This document shows positions 26,101 through 33,985 of a stretch of 64,000 bases of DNA, one piece after another. The notes beneath the pieces are model-generated. The model saw only the letters and a program-made list of their open reading frames with translations, was not told where the DNA came from and made no database searches. Location: positions 25,361,189 to 25,425,188 of the forward strand of contig NC_045452.1 in NCBI RefSeq assembly GCF_002776525.5, written 5' to 3'. Source of the DNA: Piliocolobus tephrosceles (taxonomy: Eukaryota > Chordata > Mammalia > Primates > Cercopithecidae). Position 1 is the stretch's first letter. Each line of letters starts with the position of its first letter. The translations under genes and the position numbers were made by a program.

Positions 26101-29100
26101 TGTGCGCGCCAGGGCGCCGAGGTGCTGGAGCCCCTCCCCACAACACACACTCTAGAATTGAGGAAGGGGCTGGCCTCATGCATGGTGGGATCCCAGTGCC
26201 CAGCCCAAGCACTCTGTTGGATGATACTGAGGTACAGAGAGGTTAACTGACTTGTCCAAGGTCACACAGCCAGTAGGCAGCAGAGCCTGGGACTTCACCC
26301 CAGTGTCTACCCCTAGCCTGTGCCCAACGCATTCCCGGCCTCTTTTCTCTGCTTTCCCCTACTTCTCCTCCTCCTCCTCCCTCATCTTTGTCTCTGTCTC
26401 TGTCTGTGTCTTCTCTTTACGCCTGTTGCTGCTCACTTGGGCCTTTGACCGGAAGCTTCCCCTGTTCCCTTCCTGGCAGTTGTGGAAACCTGTTCTGCTC
26501 ACCCAGAGACGGGCCGCCACGAGCCCTCATTGTTCGCTTGGAGTAATCAGTTATTCTCCGTTTGTGTAGCCATGTGAGGATAATAAGCAGCCACCATCTG
26601 GGCGGCTCCAGGAGGCTGGCAGCGGGGGCAGGCGCAGGCGCAGCCACGTGCGCGATGCTGCACCCACGGAGGAAGTTTCTGCTCATGAATCTGTGCTTTT
26701 TAGGAAGTTTCTGACATGGAAATCTCACTCCTGGACTGTGTGACAGGACGCCCCGCTCTGCCACTGACCACCAGGGTGCCTGCCCTTGGGACTCACCTGT
26801 CCCTCTCTGGCCTCCGTTTGCTGATCTCTGCAGTGGGCAGATGCCACCCTCGAGGCCACTCGAGCACAGATGGTTGGGAGAGGGGGGCGCTAGCAGCTAC
26901 TGAGTACCCCGCCCCAAGTGCCTGGCCCATGCTAAGCTCTTTCAAGGAGGCCCTCAGTGCAGCCCTGTGGAGGAGGAGGCTGAGGCTGCAAGGTCCTGGA
27001 ACATTTGCGTCCCTGAAGGCTGAGGCAGGGCAGGGTTCCGGGGAGCTTGCTCAGGGAGAATAGTGCAAAGCCGTAGTCCAGGGGCCCCATGCCTCTTGCA
27101 GGCTGCAGAAGCTCCTGCCGGGCATGGGGCAGTGAGGGGCTTTGACAGACCCCATCATGGCCTCCTGTTGTCTCCCCCACACCAGGCTTCCTGGACTGGG
27201 TCCCCAAGAAGATGCAGCGGGTGGGCTGCGTGGAGCTGCTCAACACGGTGCAGAGGCGCGTCCAGCCGCGGCTACACGTCTTTGGCCACATCCACGAAGG
27301 TCAGTACGTGGTGGAGACGGGGACCTCACGGGCTAGGGGCTCCTAATGGATCCTCCAGCGGGGCCTCCCCTCCGTTCAGCCAGAAGGGAAGTAAATAGCC
27401 CATTCCTGCTGTTCGCTTTGTAACTGCTAACTGCCGTACACACCCTGGCTGTCAATGAGCTATTGCTAAATGTTTAATAATAGGAAGATGATCACAAAAT
27501 CCTGCATGACTTAGGGGGTAAATTTTGCTTCTGGGGAGCCCTGCAACTCTGCTGTGCCTCCAGCCCGGGAAGTCATCGGGAGGGGGGCAGGGGGTTTTCA
27601 GAGGAGGGGGTGTTTGGGCCACGACATGGAGGATGAATTATATTTGGTGAGCACACTATGAATCCCTTAAAACGGGTGGCTCTGTCTTGTTGCTTCTGTC
27701 CCCTGGGCCTGGCATACAATAGGTGCTTAATAAGTGTGGAGGGACTACGTGTGATGGTGAGGGTGATGTCAGCTCCAGGTCTATCATCCACACGGCCACG
27801 CCCTGGCCTGTTGCTGTGTGCAGGTGTTCCCTAGTAGACCTCAGCCATCCTCACCTGAGCCTCATTTCACCAGTTTGGCACAGATGCCTCTTTTTGCTCC
27901 TTTTGGATATTTATCCCACCTGCCCAAGGCCTCTCTGTCCCATCCCTGCCAGGAAGCATATTGGCTGCTGTAGGATGTCAGGACTGACGTGGTTTCCCCC
28001 GGAGGAATCTCCCAGCCTTCTGAATCTCTGTCTGGTTGGACCAGGGACCTCAGGCATCCACATTGTCTGGTCCACATCAGATCGTTTTTCAGTTCAAAAG
28101 CAAGCAAGCCTCAAACCGTTCATTCCCTGAGGGCCTCTGCAGCTCATTTTCAAGGGGCAGGAGTGATCAGACCTCACCTGGCCTGGGAGTAGCTCCTGGA
28201 GGAGCCCTGGGCACAGACAAGTCATCAAAGCCAGATGTGAGAGGTCCTGGGAGAGATGGGCAGCTCACATGCTGTGGGATAATAATAATGGCTGTCATTT
28301 TCTGCGACCCTACTATGGGCATGTAGCTCCATCAGATCCAAAGTTGCCTGTGACCCAAACCACATCCCCACACAATTGGACAGGCACAATTGGACTCCAA
28401 AGAATAGGTCCTCACCTACCCACTCACCACTCCCTTCCTCCCCCACACCACACAGGGAAGGGGAAATGTTCCTTCTATCTTGGAGATGACCTGAGCTGAA
28501 GGATGAGGGGGATTCTAACAAATAAAGATGGTGGGAAGAGGGTATGGTGGAGGCAGAGAAAGTACATGACGATGATAATGATAGTGATGATGGTGAGAGG
28601 ATGGTAGTGATAGTAGCAATGATGATGATGGTGGTGGCAGTAATGACAATGATGACGATGATCACAGTGGTATTGGTAGTGATGATGGTGATAGTAATCA
28701 CATCAATGATTATGATGATACTGATGATAATGGTGGTAGTGGTGACAATGGTGATGATAACAATAAATGCAATGGTGGTGATGATGATGACAATGGTGAT
28801 GATGATGATTGTGGTGGTGATGATGGTGCTGATACAATAATGAGGGTGATAATGACAGTGGTGTTGGTGGTGGTGATCATGATGGCATCAATGATGACAT
28901 CAATACTGACGATGATGATAGTGATGATGGTGGTATGGTGGTGATAATGGTGATGATGATAATGATAAGGGTAGTGATGATGATCATGGTGGCATTGGTG
29001 ATGACAACATTCTTGGTGATGGTGGTGGTGGTGATGATGATGTTGATGGTGATAGTGACGATGATGGCATTGGTGATGATGATGGTGATGGTGGTGGTAT

Positions 29101-30179
29101 GTTGGTGATATTGATGGCACTAGTGATGGTGGTGATGATGGTGGCGGTGATAATGGTGATGTCAATAATGATAAGAGCAGTGATGATGATAGCATTGGTG
29201 ATAATGATGGTGATAGTGGTGGTGATAACGATGATAATGATAGGGGCGGTGGTGATGATGATTGTGATGGTGATGATGGCATTAGTTATGATGTTGATGG
29301 TGGTGGTGATGGGAATGATGGTGGTGGTGATTGTAGTGATGATGGCATTAGTGAAGATGATGATGGTGGTGGTGGTGGTGATGATAAGGGTAGTTATGAT
29401 GATGGTGATGGTGATATGATGATGGCATTTTTGATGATGTTGGTGATGGCAGTAGTGCTGGTGATAATGGTGATGATAAGGGTAGTGATGATGATGTTTA
29501 TGGTGATAGTGATGATGATGGGACTAGTGATGATGATGGTGACACGGGACTAGTGATGATGATGGTGACAGTAATGGTGGTAGCGGTAATGGTGAAGATG
29601 ATAAGGGTGTTGGTGATGATGTTGATCATGATAGTGATGATGATGGCATTAGTGATGATTATGGTAGTGGTGGTGAAAATAGTGATGATCACAATAAGCG
29701 TGGTGGTGATGATGATGTTGATGGTGATGATGGTGATGCAGTGGTGGTGGTGATGGTGATGAGGATGGTGGTGAAGATGATGTCGATGATGATGACTCAC
29801 TGTGTGCTTCTCATGTGCCAGGCACTGGGCCGAGCACAGTACATAGATAATTTTCTCATATAATCCTCACAGCAAGCTTGGAAGTGGCATGTATCATTAT
29901 CATCTCCATTTTACAGATGAAGGGATTGACCTTGAGAGTTTACTAGATTGCCCCAAACACATTCAGCCCATGGGGGCTGAGTGCCTTATGACTGCCACAT
30001 CCACCTGACCATCCTCACTGCTCTGGCTGCTGACCTGATGGGCGTGTGCTTACTTTCCAGGGTATGGTGTCATGGCAGATGGGACGACCACCTATGTGAA
30101 CGCGTCCGTATGCACTGTGAACTACCAGCCCGTGAACCCGCCCATAGTCATCGACCTCCCCACACCCCGGAACTCCTGA
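441..30179 (+). CDS. MPPED1: MPPED1, C-terminal 191 residues in four exons (partial; 5' exons lie before the window)
   Basis: The coding sequence is join(441..666, 23619..23734, 27186..27299, 30061..30179). All introns are GT-AG and the phases match at every junction. The family is the calcineurin-like metallophosphoesterases that split phosphodiesters such as cyclic nucleotides with two metal ions; expression is mainly in brain (established knowledge). Taking 326 residues as the usual length, the window holds about 136-326. Visible motifs are GNHE (148-151), THGPP (244-248) and GHIHE (283-287). The GDxH block and the first metal ligands are upstream of the window. His284 sits in GHIHE, whereas the paralogue MPPED2 has Gly there, which favours MPPED1. 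The reading frame is intact. The gene converges on EFCAB6. Identity rests on residue-level recognition, not on a search. Confidence 0.95.
880..1075 (-). mobile_element. MIR
   Basis: CCATTTCACAGGTGAGAAAA and GGTCACACAGCTAGGAAG are hallmark antisense MIR blocks. Confidence 0.85.
1149..1912 (+). repeat. GATGGT-type tandem array 1 (760 bp)
   Basis: Trinucleotide-phased GAT/GGT/GAC/AAT units with no fixed long period, purine plus T on the + strand. It is followed directly by an antisense MIR. Open frames through it read as poly-His or poly-Ser and are not genes. Confidence 0.95.
1930..2040 (-). mobile_element. MIR after array 1
   Basis: TGCCCTAGGCTAAAGGCTCC...AACCCTGTGAGG...TTATTATCCCTATTCTG follows the antisense MIR order. 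Confidence 0.75.
2319..2581 (+). repeat. Local duplication A, first copy
   Basis: Shares long blocks with 4472-4753, including GGCTGGAGGCTGTGGGCAGA and AGTGAGGTCCCAGACAAGG. It lacks about 21 bases present in the second copy. Confidence 0.88.
2905..3400 (+). mobile_element. MIR split by an Alu
   Basis: GTTAAGAGCATGGCTCTGGA before the Alu and TGTGTGATGCTGGGTGAGTC with TGTGCCTCAGTTTCCTCC after it. Confidence 0.88.
2977..3277 (-). mobile_element. AluS, inserted in a MIR
   Basis: Antisense Alu with the T run at 2977. It is full length and splits a sense MIR (2905-2976 and 3278-3400). Confidence 0.95.
4135..4215 (-). mobile_element. MIR with tripled 12-mer
   Basis: TTATGTGCCAGGCTCTG is the antisense MIR 3' part. 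Confidence 0.65.
4151..4186 (+). repeat. 12-bp unit repeated three times inside a MIR
   Basis: TGTGCCAGGCTC occurs three times in a row without a mismatch, within the stretch of an antisense MIR that normally has it once. Confidence 0.9.
4472..4753 (+). repeat. Local duplication A, second copy
   Basis: Direct repeat of 2319-2581 about 2.15 kb downstream, clearly diverged (about 15 percent by eye). Confidence 0.88.
4770..4895 (+). mobile_element. MIR
   Basis: AGCTGTGTGACTTTGGGCAG and GGGTTGTGAGG match MIR. Confidence 0.78.
5000..5115 (-). mobile_element. MIR
   Basis: ATTACCCCATTTTACAGAAG and GGCTTGCCCAGGACAC match antisense MIR. Confidence 0.75.
5288..5610 (-). mobile_element. L2
   Basis: Antisense L2 order: TTCATTCATCAAGG, CTTCATGGGATTACATTCTC, GGAGGCTTCCTGTGGGAAGA and CAGCCTGGGCAAAGGCCAGG. 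Confidence 0.82.
6823..7062 (-). mobile_element. AluJ, 5'-truncated
   Basis: Antisense Alu with old-type changes (GCTCAAGTGATCC, CTCCTGGGCTCAAG). The last 55 or so bases in this orientation are missing. Confidence 0.92.
7300..8250 (-). mobile_element. Old L1 (ORF2 region, antisense), split by an Alu
   Basis: The + strand reads as the reverse complement of late ORF2 (CCTAATGACCAGTGAGGCC...CATTTGCATTCC, and later GTGTTGGATCCACTGG). The Alu at 7768-8057 lies inside it. Confidence 0.8.
7768..8057 (-). mobile_element. Alu inserted in an old L1
   Basis: Antisense Alu flanked by the duplicated CTTGTTTCT. L1 sequence lies on both sides. Confidence 0.94.
8390..8490 (+). mobile_element. L2 3' end
   Basis: AGTGCTCAGTACAGAGTCTG and AAGTATTTGTTGGATGAATG are typical of the L2 tail. 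Confidence 0.75.
11930..12800 (+). repeat. CA-rich minisatellite, period about 36 bp
   Basis: A mixed (CA)n and CATACA region. From about 12145 to 12600 a 36-bp unit recurs, containing GCTCATACACACATGCATTC followed by a CA run and CCACAC. Ten N at 12414-12423 replace part of a unit. Confidence 0.92.
12414..12423. other. Run of 10 N
   Basis: Ambiguous bases within the CA minisatellite. Confidence 1.
12840..13080. promoter_or_regulatory. Candidate regulatory block after the CA minisatellite
   Basis: Repeat-free sequence with CACACGTGTG (12908-12917), TTAATTAGG (13031) and ACAAAGG (about 13044). Suggestive only. Confidence 0.25.
13395..13520 (+). mobile_element. MIR
   Basis: GAGCCTCAGCTTCCCCTGTT and AGAATGGGATTACAGCCTCA match MIR. 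Confidence 0.65.
14035..14200 (+). mobile_element. MIR
   Basis: GAGGCTTCATCTGTAAAACG, with TGACTGTTATCATTGCTG at the 3' end. Confidence 0.6.
14300..14620 (-). mobile_element. L2
   Basis: TCCATTCATTCATGG at the start, then CTCCTGGAAGAGGTGGCC and GCACGAGCAAAAACCTGGAG. Confidence 0.75.
14995..15125 (+). mobile_element. MIR
   Basis: ACTTCTCTGTGCTTCCGTTT followed by CTCTAAAACGGGG and GAGGATGAACTGAG. Confidence 0.75.
15205..15345 (+). mobile_element. MIR
   Basis: GAGCTCTGACCATGTCACTT, ATCTCAGTTTCTGCCTCTGT and TAGAGTGGAGG match MIR. Confidence 0.65.
15715..16045. promoter_or_regulatory. Candidate enhancer-like conserved block in an MPPED1 intron
   Basis: This AT-rich, repeat-free 330-bp island in GC-rich intron carries TTAATTAG (15781), GGTTAACC (15834-15841), GAATTAATTT (15882) and GTTGTCATGGCAAC (15966-15979). 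The last is one base from the palindromic RFX X-box. Function is inferred from motif density only. Confidence 0.35.
16775..17034 (-). mobile_element. Alu with internal deletion
   Basis: Antisense Alu. About 35 bases are missing where CTGACCTCAGGTGATCC would be expected, between CTCAAACTCC and AAAGTGCTG. Confidence 0.94.
17190..17320 (-). mobile_element. MIR
   Basis: CCCCATCTTTACACAGGAGG followed by AAACTGAGGCTGGAAGAGG. Confidence 0.78.
18327..18349 (+). repeat. Poly-T run of about 22
   Basis: A homopolymer with no Alu body attached; possibly the remnant tail of a lost antisense retroposon. Confidence 0.8.
18447..19160 (+). repeat. GATGGT-type tandem array 2, with an assembly gap
   Basis: Units of GATGGAGGTGGT type. 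A run of exactly 100 N at 18862-18961 marks a gap of unknown true size. The array passes straight into an antisense MIR at about 19155. Confidence 0.95.
18862..18961. other. Assembly gap of 100 N
   Basis: Fixed-size gap inside GATGGT-type array 2. Confidence 1.
19155..19375 (-). mobile_element. MIR after array 2
   Basis: Near-complete antisense MIR: TTGAACACTTACTGTGAACC, TTTTAAGTACTTTACATGG, CCCCACTTTACAGATGGG and GGTCACACAGGTGG in order. Confidence 0.9.
20205..20325 (+). mobile_element. MIR
   Basis: CACCGTGTGAACCTGGGCAC preceded by GATATGGGTTTAAGAGTG. Confidence 0.65.
20575..20800 (+). mobile_element. MIR
   Basis: GCCTCAGTGTCCTCATTTGT with AAAAGGGGAACAATG and GGCCTGGCAGAGCAGTAGG. Confidence 0.82.
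21098..21393 (-). mobile_element. AluJ inserted in an old LTR
   Basis: Antisense old-type Alu. LTR-like sequence continues on both sides. Confidence 0.93.
21551..21725 (+). repeat. 175-bp duplicated unit, copy inside an old LTR
   Basis: Begins GCCCTCACTCCCTCAGAAAC and ends CACTGTCCCATC-like. It differs from 24087-24261 at about 10-11 positions with no gap. It splits an antisense old LTR, whose sequence continues at 21726. Confidence 0.92.
21872..22440 (+). repeat. GGTGGT-type tandem array 3
   Basis: About 570 bp of GGT, GGA and AGT triplets with the recurring block GTGGAGGTGGTGGTA. It is G-rich on the + strand with many GG pairs spaced by one or two bases. It begins at the end of an old antisense LTR. 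Confidence 0.95.
23126..23338. repeat. TA/CA and TG/TA tracts forming an inverted repeat
   Basis: The left arm (23126-23203) is TA and CA dinucleotides. The right arm (23261-23338) is TG and TA, close to its reverse complement. A short Alu piece (about 23205-23262) forms the loop. The arms are alternating purine-pyrimidine. Confidence 0.9.
23205..23262 (-). mobile_element. Alu fragment in the loop of an inverted repeat
   Basis: About 58 bases matching AGAGACAG...CTATGTTGCCCAGGCTGGTCT of an antisense Alu, bounded by TA/CA tracts on both sides. Confidence 0.75.
23619..23734 (+). CDS. MPPED1: MPPED1 coding exon with the THGPP motif
   Basis: The acceptor is CTTCTTCTGCAG ending at 23618 and the donor is GTAAGG at 23735. 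The exon is 116 nt and its first base completes the Trp codon begun at 665-666. It encodes QPWFYGWGFNLPRGQ and EGVDILITHGPPLG. His245 of THGPP is a predicted metal ligand. A TA/CA inverted repeat lies at 23126-23338, about 280 bases upstream. GATGGT-type arrays flank the exon at 21872-22440 and 24417-25015. Confidence 0.95.
24087..24261 (+). repeat. 175-bp duplicated unit, second copy
   Basis: About 94 percent identical to 21551-21725 over the same length. It sits in unique-looking sequence, so it may be the source copy. Confidence 0.92.
24417..25015 (+). repeat. GATGGAGGTGGT-type tandem array 4
   Basis: About 600 bp, the same orientation as the others. The commonest unit is GATGGAGGTGGTGGT (15 bp). 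It starts about 155 bases after the second copy of the 175-bp duplicated unit. Confidence 0.95.
25807..25955 (+). repeat. Polypyrimidine tract of about 150 bp
   Basis: Almost only C and T with a few A or G, made of CTT, CCT and TTTTCC blocks. It lies in an MPPED1 intron. Confidence 0.9.
26205..26330 (-). mobile_element. MIR
   Basis: TGAGGTACAGAGAGGTTAAC and CCAAGGTCACACAGCCAGTA match antisense MIR. Confidence 0.85.
26740..27010. mobile_element. Two MIR pieces in opposite orientation
   Basis: 26740-26850 is sense-like (CTCTGGCCTCCGTTTGCTG). 26890-27010 is antisense-like (GCCTGGCCCATGCTAAGCTC and GGAGGAGGCTGAGGCTG). Confidence 0.55.
27186..27299 (+). CDS. MPPED1: MPPED1 coding exon with the GHIHE motif
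   Basis: The acceptor is CCCCACACCAG ending at 27185 and the donor is GTCAGT at 27300. The exon is 114 nt, split within Gly codons at both ends. It encodes FLDWVPKKMQRVGCVEL and LHVFGHIHE. Both histidines of GHIH are the last metal ligands of the family. The first, at position 284, is the residue replaced by Gly in the weakly active paralogue MPPED2, so this product is expected to keep full metal coordination (inference). Confidence 0.95.
27640..27745 (+). mobile_element. L2 or MIR 3' end
   Basis: GGGCCTGGCATACAATAGGT and GCTTAATAAGTGTGGAGG. Confidence 0.65.
28270..28330 (-). mobile_element. MIR 3' fragment
   Basis: ATAATAATAATGGCTGTCAT followed by a short antisense MIR end. Confidence 0.65.
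28556..29795 (+). repeat. GATGGT-type tandem array 5 (1.24 kb)
   Basis: GAT/GGT/AAT/GGC triplets, more AT-rich than arrays 2-4 and like array 1. It runs without a break into an antisense MIR at about 29795, 265 bases before the last MPPED1 exon. Confidence 0.95.
29795..29965 (-). mobile_element. MIR after array 5
   Basis: CATGTGCCAGGCACTGGGCC, ATAATCCTCACAGCAAGC and CTCCATTTTACAGATGAAGG in antisense MIR order. Confidence 0.9.
30061..30179 (+). CDS. MPPED1: MPPED1 last coding segment and stop codon
   Basis: The acceptor is GCTTACTTTCCAG ending at 30060. The segment encodes 38 residues after the shared Gly, from YGVMADGTTTYVNASVC to the end VIDLPTPRNS. The stop is TGA at 30177-30179. The terminal strand region follows the GHIHE motif as expected for the family, and there is no extension or truncation. 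Confidence 0.95.
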
Positions 30180-31589
30180 CTGCTCCCCACTGCCCCAGTC
30201 CTGCCCGCTCGTGCCAGCTCCATAGGCCTGGTTCGGCCACCATTCCTTCCATGCTGAGTTGCCTGGACGACCCACCTGGCTGCGGGGACTGGCCTAGCAG
30301 GCAGGTCAGGGCCTTGGAACAACTCTTCAGCCTTCTGTCACCTGGAGTTGGGACCCTGCGCATCCCCATCAGGGGTTCTGTGCTCATTTACTTTTTCTGC
30401 GTGTACATCCTGCGTGTACCTCGTTAAAGGACCTACTAAGCTCATGGCCCTGTCATGTTTGGGAAATGACCGAATCTTCATTCTTCTCCCTTGGACGCCC
30501 TCCTGGTTTGGGAAGCTGCTGCTCTTCAATGGGTTTTGGAAGTTATACAAAATCTCCCTCTAACCATGGGTCTGTGTGGTGGCATCCCCCTGTGTTAGGG
30601 GTGGGTGGGAGGATTCGTGGGCTGCACAAAGACAGTCCTTGCTCTCCTCCCAAGTGAGGGAGGAGACAGGCCCAAGAAGGAGGCCCTCCGAGGGAGCATT
30701 TAGGGACATCTCAGGAATTCAGACCACACCTGGCCAGGCCCCACAGCAGTTTGCCTGGCATTATTCCCCTCTTCTTCTTCCTGTAGGCATTTTTGTTGAC
30801 GTGAACAATGGCCTGAGTGTTCTAGGCATTCACTCGGCGCCTGGATGATGGGGGCTGGTTCTGCAGAATGAGCCGCTGGCGTGCGTGCCCAGGACCAGCT
30901 AGAGGGTTCCCAGTCATGGGGGGATGACCCTTGGTCCCACGGGGAACACGCTGCTCTGCAGAACTCGGTAGCCTGGATGGAGGGTCTGCAGGCTTAGGCT
31001 GCAGCAGGCCTACCATGGGTGTGAACCCATGTCCAGGCACGCACTGACACACATGTATGCACGCACCCCTCTTAACTGAACCAAGTGGGTCCTGTGTTTC
31101 TCTTTTCTGCCCCGCAGTGAGGTTTTGTTCCTTGGTGTGGCTTCCCTTGCACCGTTAGGATTCTGTCTGGCATGCCTGCAGCTGAGGAAGCCGAAAGGGC
31201 TCAAAATCTTCATCCCAGGACCAGCCAGCCCTGTGAACGGGAGGGTGGCACAGGGACAGAGCAGGCCTCAGGCTTCAGCAGTCCCATCTTGGACAGCTTC
31301 TTTTTCTTCTTTGAATTAGGACTGGAGAGAGTGGGGGCAGGATGGTGGTGGGAACTGGTAGGGCTTAGATGAGGGGCAGGCAGTTAGGCAGAAATGGCAA
31401 GTTCAGGGTCAGATTCTGTCTTTATTTAATATTTTGTTCATCATGGACTTTTTTTGCATTTATTTTTATTTTTAACATTGCGTTAAAGTAGTATTATTTG
31501 TCCTGATTTTTTTTGCACCCCCTTTACGTTGTTCCTCTGAGAGGAGGGTGTCATTTCTTCACCCAGGTCCCAGCCCTGGGAACCCGCCT

Positions 31590-31760
31590 ACCATGGCCCT
31601 TTTGCAGATATAGTCTCATTTCATCCTCAGATGGTCCTTCAAGGTAGGTACTTTATTCTCCATTTTAAAGATGAGACGATTGAGGCCAGAGGGGCATGGC
31701 AACTTGCCTGGGGGCTCACAGCACAAAAGGAGCAGAGGCAGGATCTGACCCTTGTTCTCT
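31590..31760 (-). mobile_element. MIR in the MPPED1 3' UTR
   Basis: TTTCATCCTCAGATGGTCC, CTCCATTTTAAAGATGAGAC and CTTGCCTGGGGGCTCACAG. Confidence 0.8.
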
Positions 31761-32400
31761 GACCTCACTGCCCTCACTTTGCCATGACCCGAAGTTATGT
31801 CCCTACAAAGCAATGCATGGTCTAAGGCTCTTTTGATTGTAATTTTGTTTTTAAGGGTCTTGTTCAAAACTGGTCTGAGCTCTGAGGAGTCCTGAACCCT
31901 GGGTGCAGCATCCTAGCATGCTGGGAGTCCTTTTCTGCTCGCGCTGAGCTGGGCTTCTCGAGGGGTGGGGCTGCTGTCCCTGGAAGCCTGGCAGCAGCAC
32001 TGTGTCAGGTTGGCTGAAGCTGAGCGCCGTGGGGTGTAGGGCTCCAGGAATCCCATTTGGCTGAAGGGGTTCCTGTAGCCGGGGATGTTTACGAGGTCTC
32101 TCTGATGCCCCAGGCGCAGGACATGTGTGCAGTGGAGAAAAGTAGGCCCTTTCAGTGCCAGCTCCACTCAATTTCTGTGTGGACCAAGAACTATAAACTT
32201 AAAAAAATTTTTTTCCTAAGGTATCTTCAGAATATGGTGTATTTTTATGTGGAAAAGAAAAGTTATGAAGGCAGCTGTTACTTTAAGAGAAAATTCATTA
32301 AAAGTCCTCGAGATATGAAGATGACGGCGTGCTTCTCAATCATTTTGGCATAACTTGATTGTGGCTGTAATTTTTTTTTTTTTTGTCAAGCATGTCAGAC

Positions 32401-32406
32401 AATAAA
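32401..32406 (+). terminator. MPPED1: MPPED1 poly(A) signal AATAAA
   Basis: This is the first canonical AATAAA after the stop codon on the + strand. It follows a T-rich stretch (32370-32384) and lies about 410 bases before the ATCC array. Confidence 0.75.
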
Positions 32407-33161
32407 GTCTTTGTAAAAAGAGAAGTCCGCGCAGCGTCTCTTCCTTCCACATGTCTGGGTGTTGCCTGGGACACGTGGGGGCAGTGTGGTGTTCTCTTGC
32501 AGAATGCTGAGGCCTGGACAGAGCTTGGAGTCCGAAGACCTCCTTGTGGCAGTGGTCGGTGTCCCTCTGCTTGCTTTAGCCTCCCCTGGGGCGGGGGGAT
32601 CCCAGATGTGGTGGTGTGGGCAGTTCTGGGTCCTCTTGTGTTCAAATACTTGGCTGCCTGGTCTCCCAAAATAGAACGCCTCCAGAGGCCTTAGCACTGG
32701 ACTGTTCTGGAAGTGGAATGTGTAGCCCAGCCCCTGTGAAACACAGGGTCCAGACATTGCCCCGGAGAAACACTGTCAGGTACAAGGAGCCTAGTGTCAA
32801 AGTCCCCAGGCTGCAAAAGTGCTGTCATTTTTATCCATCTGTCTGTCCATCCCTCTATATATCATCTACCCCTCCTTCCACCATCCCCCATCCATCCCCC
32901 ATCCCTCCATCTGTCCATCCCCCATCTATCCATCCATCCATCCATCCCCCATCCATCTATTCATCCATCTATCCCCCATCCATCCATCCCCCATCTATCC
33001 ATCCATCCATCCCCCATCCATCCATCCCTCATCTGTCCATCTATCCATTCCTCCATCTAGCCATCCTCCACCCATCTATCCATCCATCCCCCATCCATCC
33101 ATCCATCCATCCATCCCCATCTATCCATCCATCCCCCATCCATCTATCCATCCCCTCCTTC

Positions 33162-33561
33162 NNNNNNNNNNNNNNNNNNNNNNNNNNNNNNNNNNNNNNN
33201 NNNNNNNNNNNNNNNNNNNNNNNNNNNNNNNNNNNNNNNNNNNNNNNNNNNNNNNNNNNNNNNNNNNNNNNNNNNNNNNNNNNNNNNNNNNNNNNNNNNN
33301 NNNNNNNNNNNNNNNNNNNNNNNNNNNNNNNNNNNNNNNNNNNNNNNNNNNNNNNNNNNNNNNNNNNNNNNNNNNNNNNNNNNNNNNNNNNNNNNNNNNN
33401 NNNNNNNNNNNNNNNNNNNNNNNNNNNNNNNNNNNNNNNNNNNNNNNNNNNNNNNNNNNNNNNNNNNNNNNNNNNNNNNNNNNNNNNNNNNNNNNNNNNN
33501 NNNNNNNNNNNNNNNNNNNNNNNNNNNNNNNNNNNNNNNNNNNNNNNNNNNNNNNNNNNNN
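33162..33561. other. Assembly gap of 400 N
   Basis: Gap inside the ATCC array. Confidence 1.
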
Positions 33562-33885
33562 CCCCCATCCATCCATCCCCCATCTATCCATCCATCCATC
33601 CCGTCATCCATCCCTCCATCCCTCCATCTATCCTCCATCCATCCATCCCCCATCTATCCATCCATCCATCCCCATCTATCATCCATCCCTCATCCCTCCA
33701 TCCATCCATCCGCCATCTAACCATCCATCCCCCATCTGTCCATCCATCCATCTATCCATCCCCCATCCATCCATCCATCCTCCATCTATCCATCCCCCAT
33801 CTATCCATCCATCGCCCATCCATCTATCCATCCCTCCCTCCATCCATCCATCCCTCCCTCCATCCATTCATCCCCATCTATCCAT

Positions 33886-33985
33886 NNNNNNNNNNNNNNN
33901 NNNNNNNNNNNNNNNNNNNNNNNNNNNNNNNNNNNNNNNNNNNNNNNNNNNNNNNNNNNNNNNNNNNNNNNNNNNNNNNNNNNNN
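33886..33985. other. Assembly gap of 100 N
   Basis: Second gap inside the ATCC array. Confidence 1.

Larger units (their letters stand above)
23735..27185 (+). other. MPPED1: MPPED1 intron of 3.4 kb
   Basis: The intron is bounded by GTAAGG and CCAG. It holds the second copy of the 175-bp duplicated unit (24087-24261), a GATGGT-type array (24417-25015), a polypyrimidine tract (25807-25955) and MIR pieces. Sequence at 25020-25800 and 26335-26740 is otherwise unique, with no gene seen. Confidence 0.85.
27300..30060 (+). other. MPPED1: MPPED1 last intron, 2.8 kb
   Basis: The intron is bounded by GTCAGT and TTCCAG. Nearly half of it is a GATGGT-type array (28556-29795) followed by an antisense MIR. 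The stretch 27745-28270 shows no gene or clear repeat. Confidence 0.85.
30180..32425 (+). other. MPPED1: MPPED1 3' untranslated region
   Basis: The region runs without a splice signal from the stop codon to a canonical AATAAA at 32401-32406, followed by T- and G-containing sequence, which puts cleavage near 32420-32430. It includes an AT-rich block (31420-31515) with ATTT-type elements and an antisense MIR (31590-31760). A weaker ATTAAA at 32297-32302 could give a slightly shorter end. The exact 3' end is inferred from the signal alone. Confidence 0.75.

Noticed and set aside
26590..26670. Short CpG-rich stretch as a possible promoter
   Set aside because: Under 100 bases and not a CpG island; it lies within an MPPED1 intron with no start exon seen.
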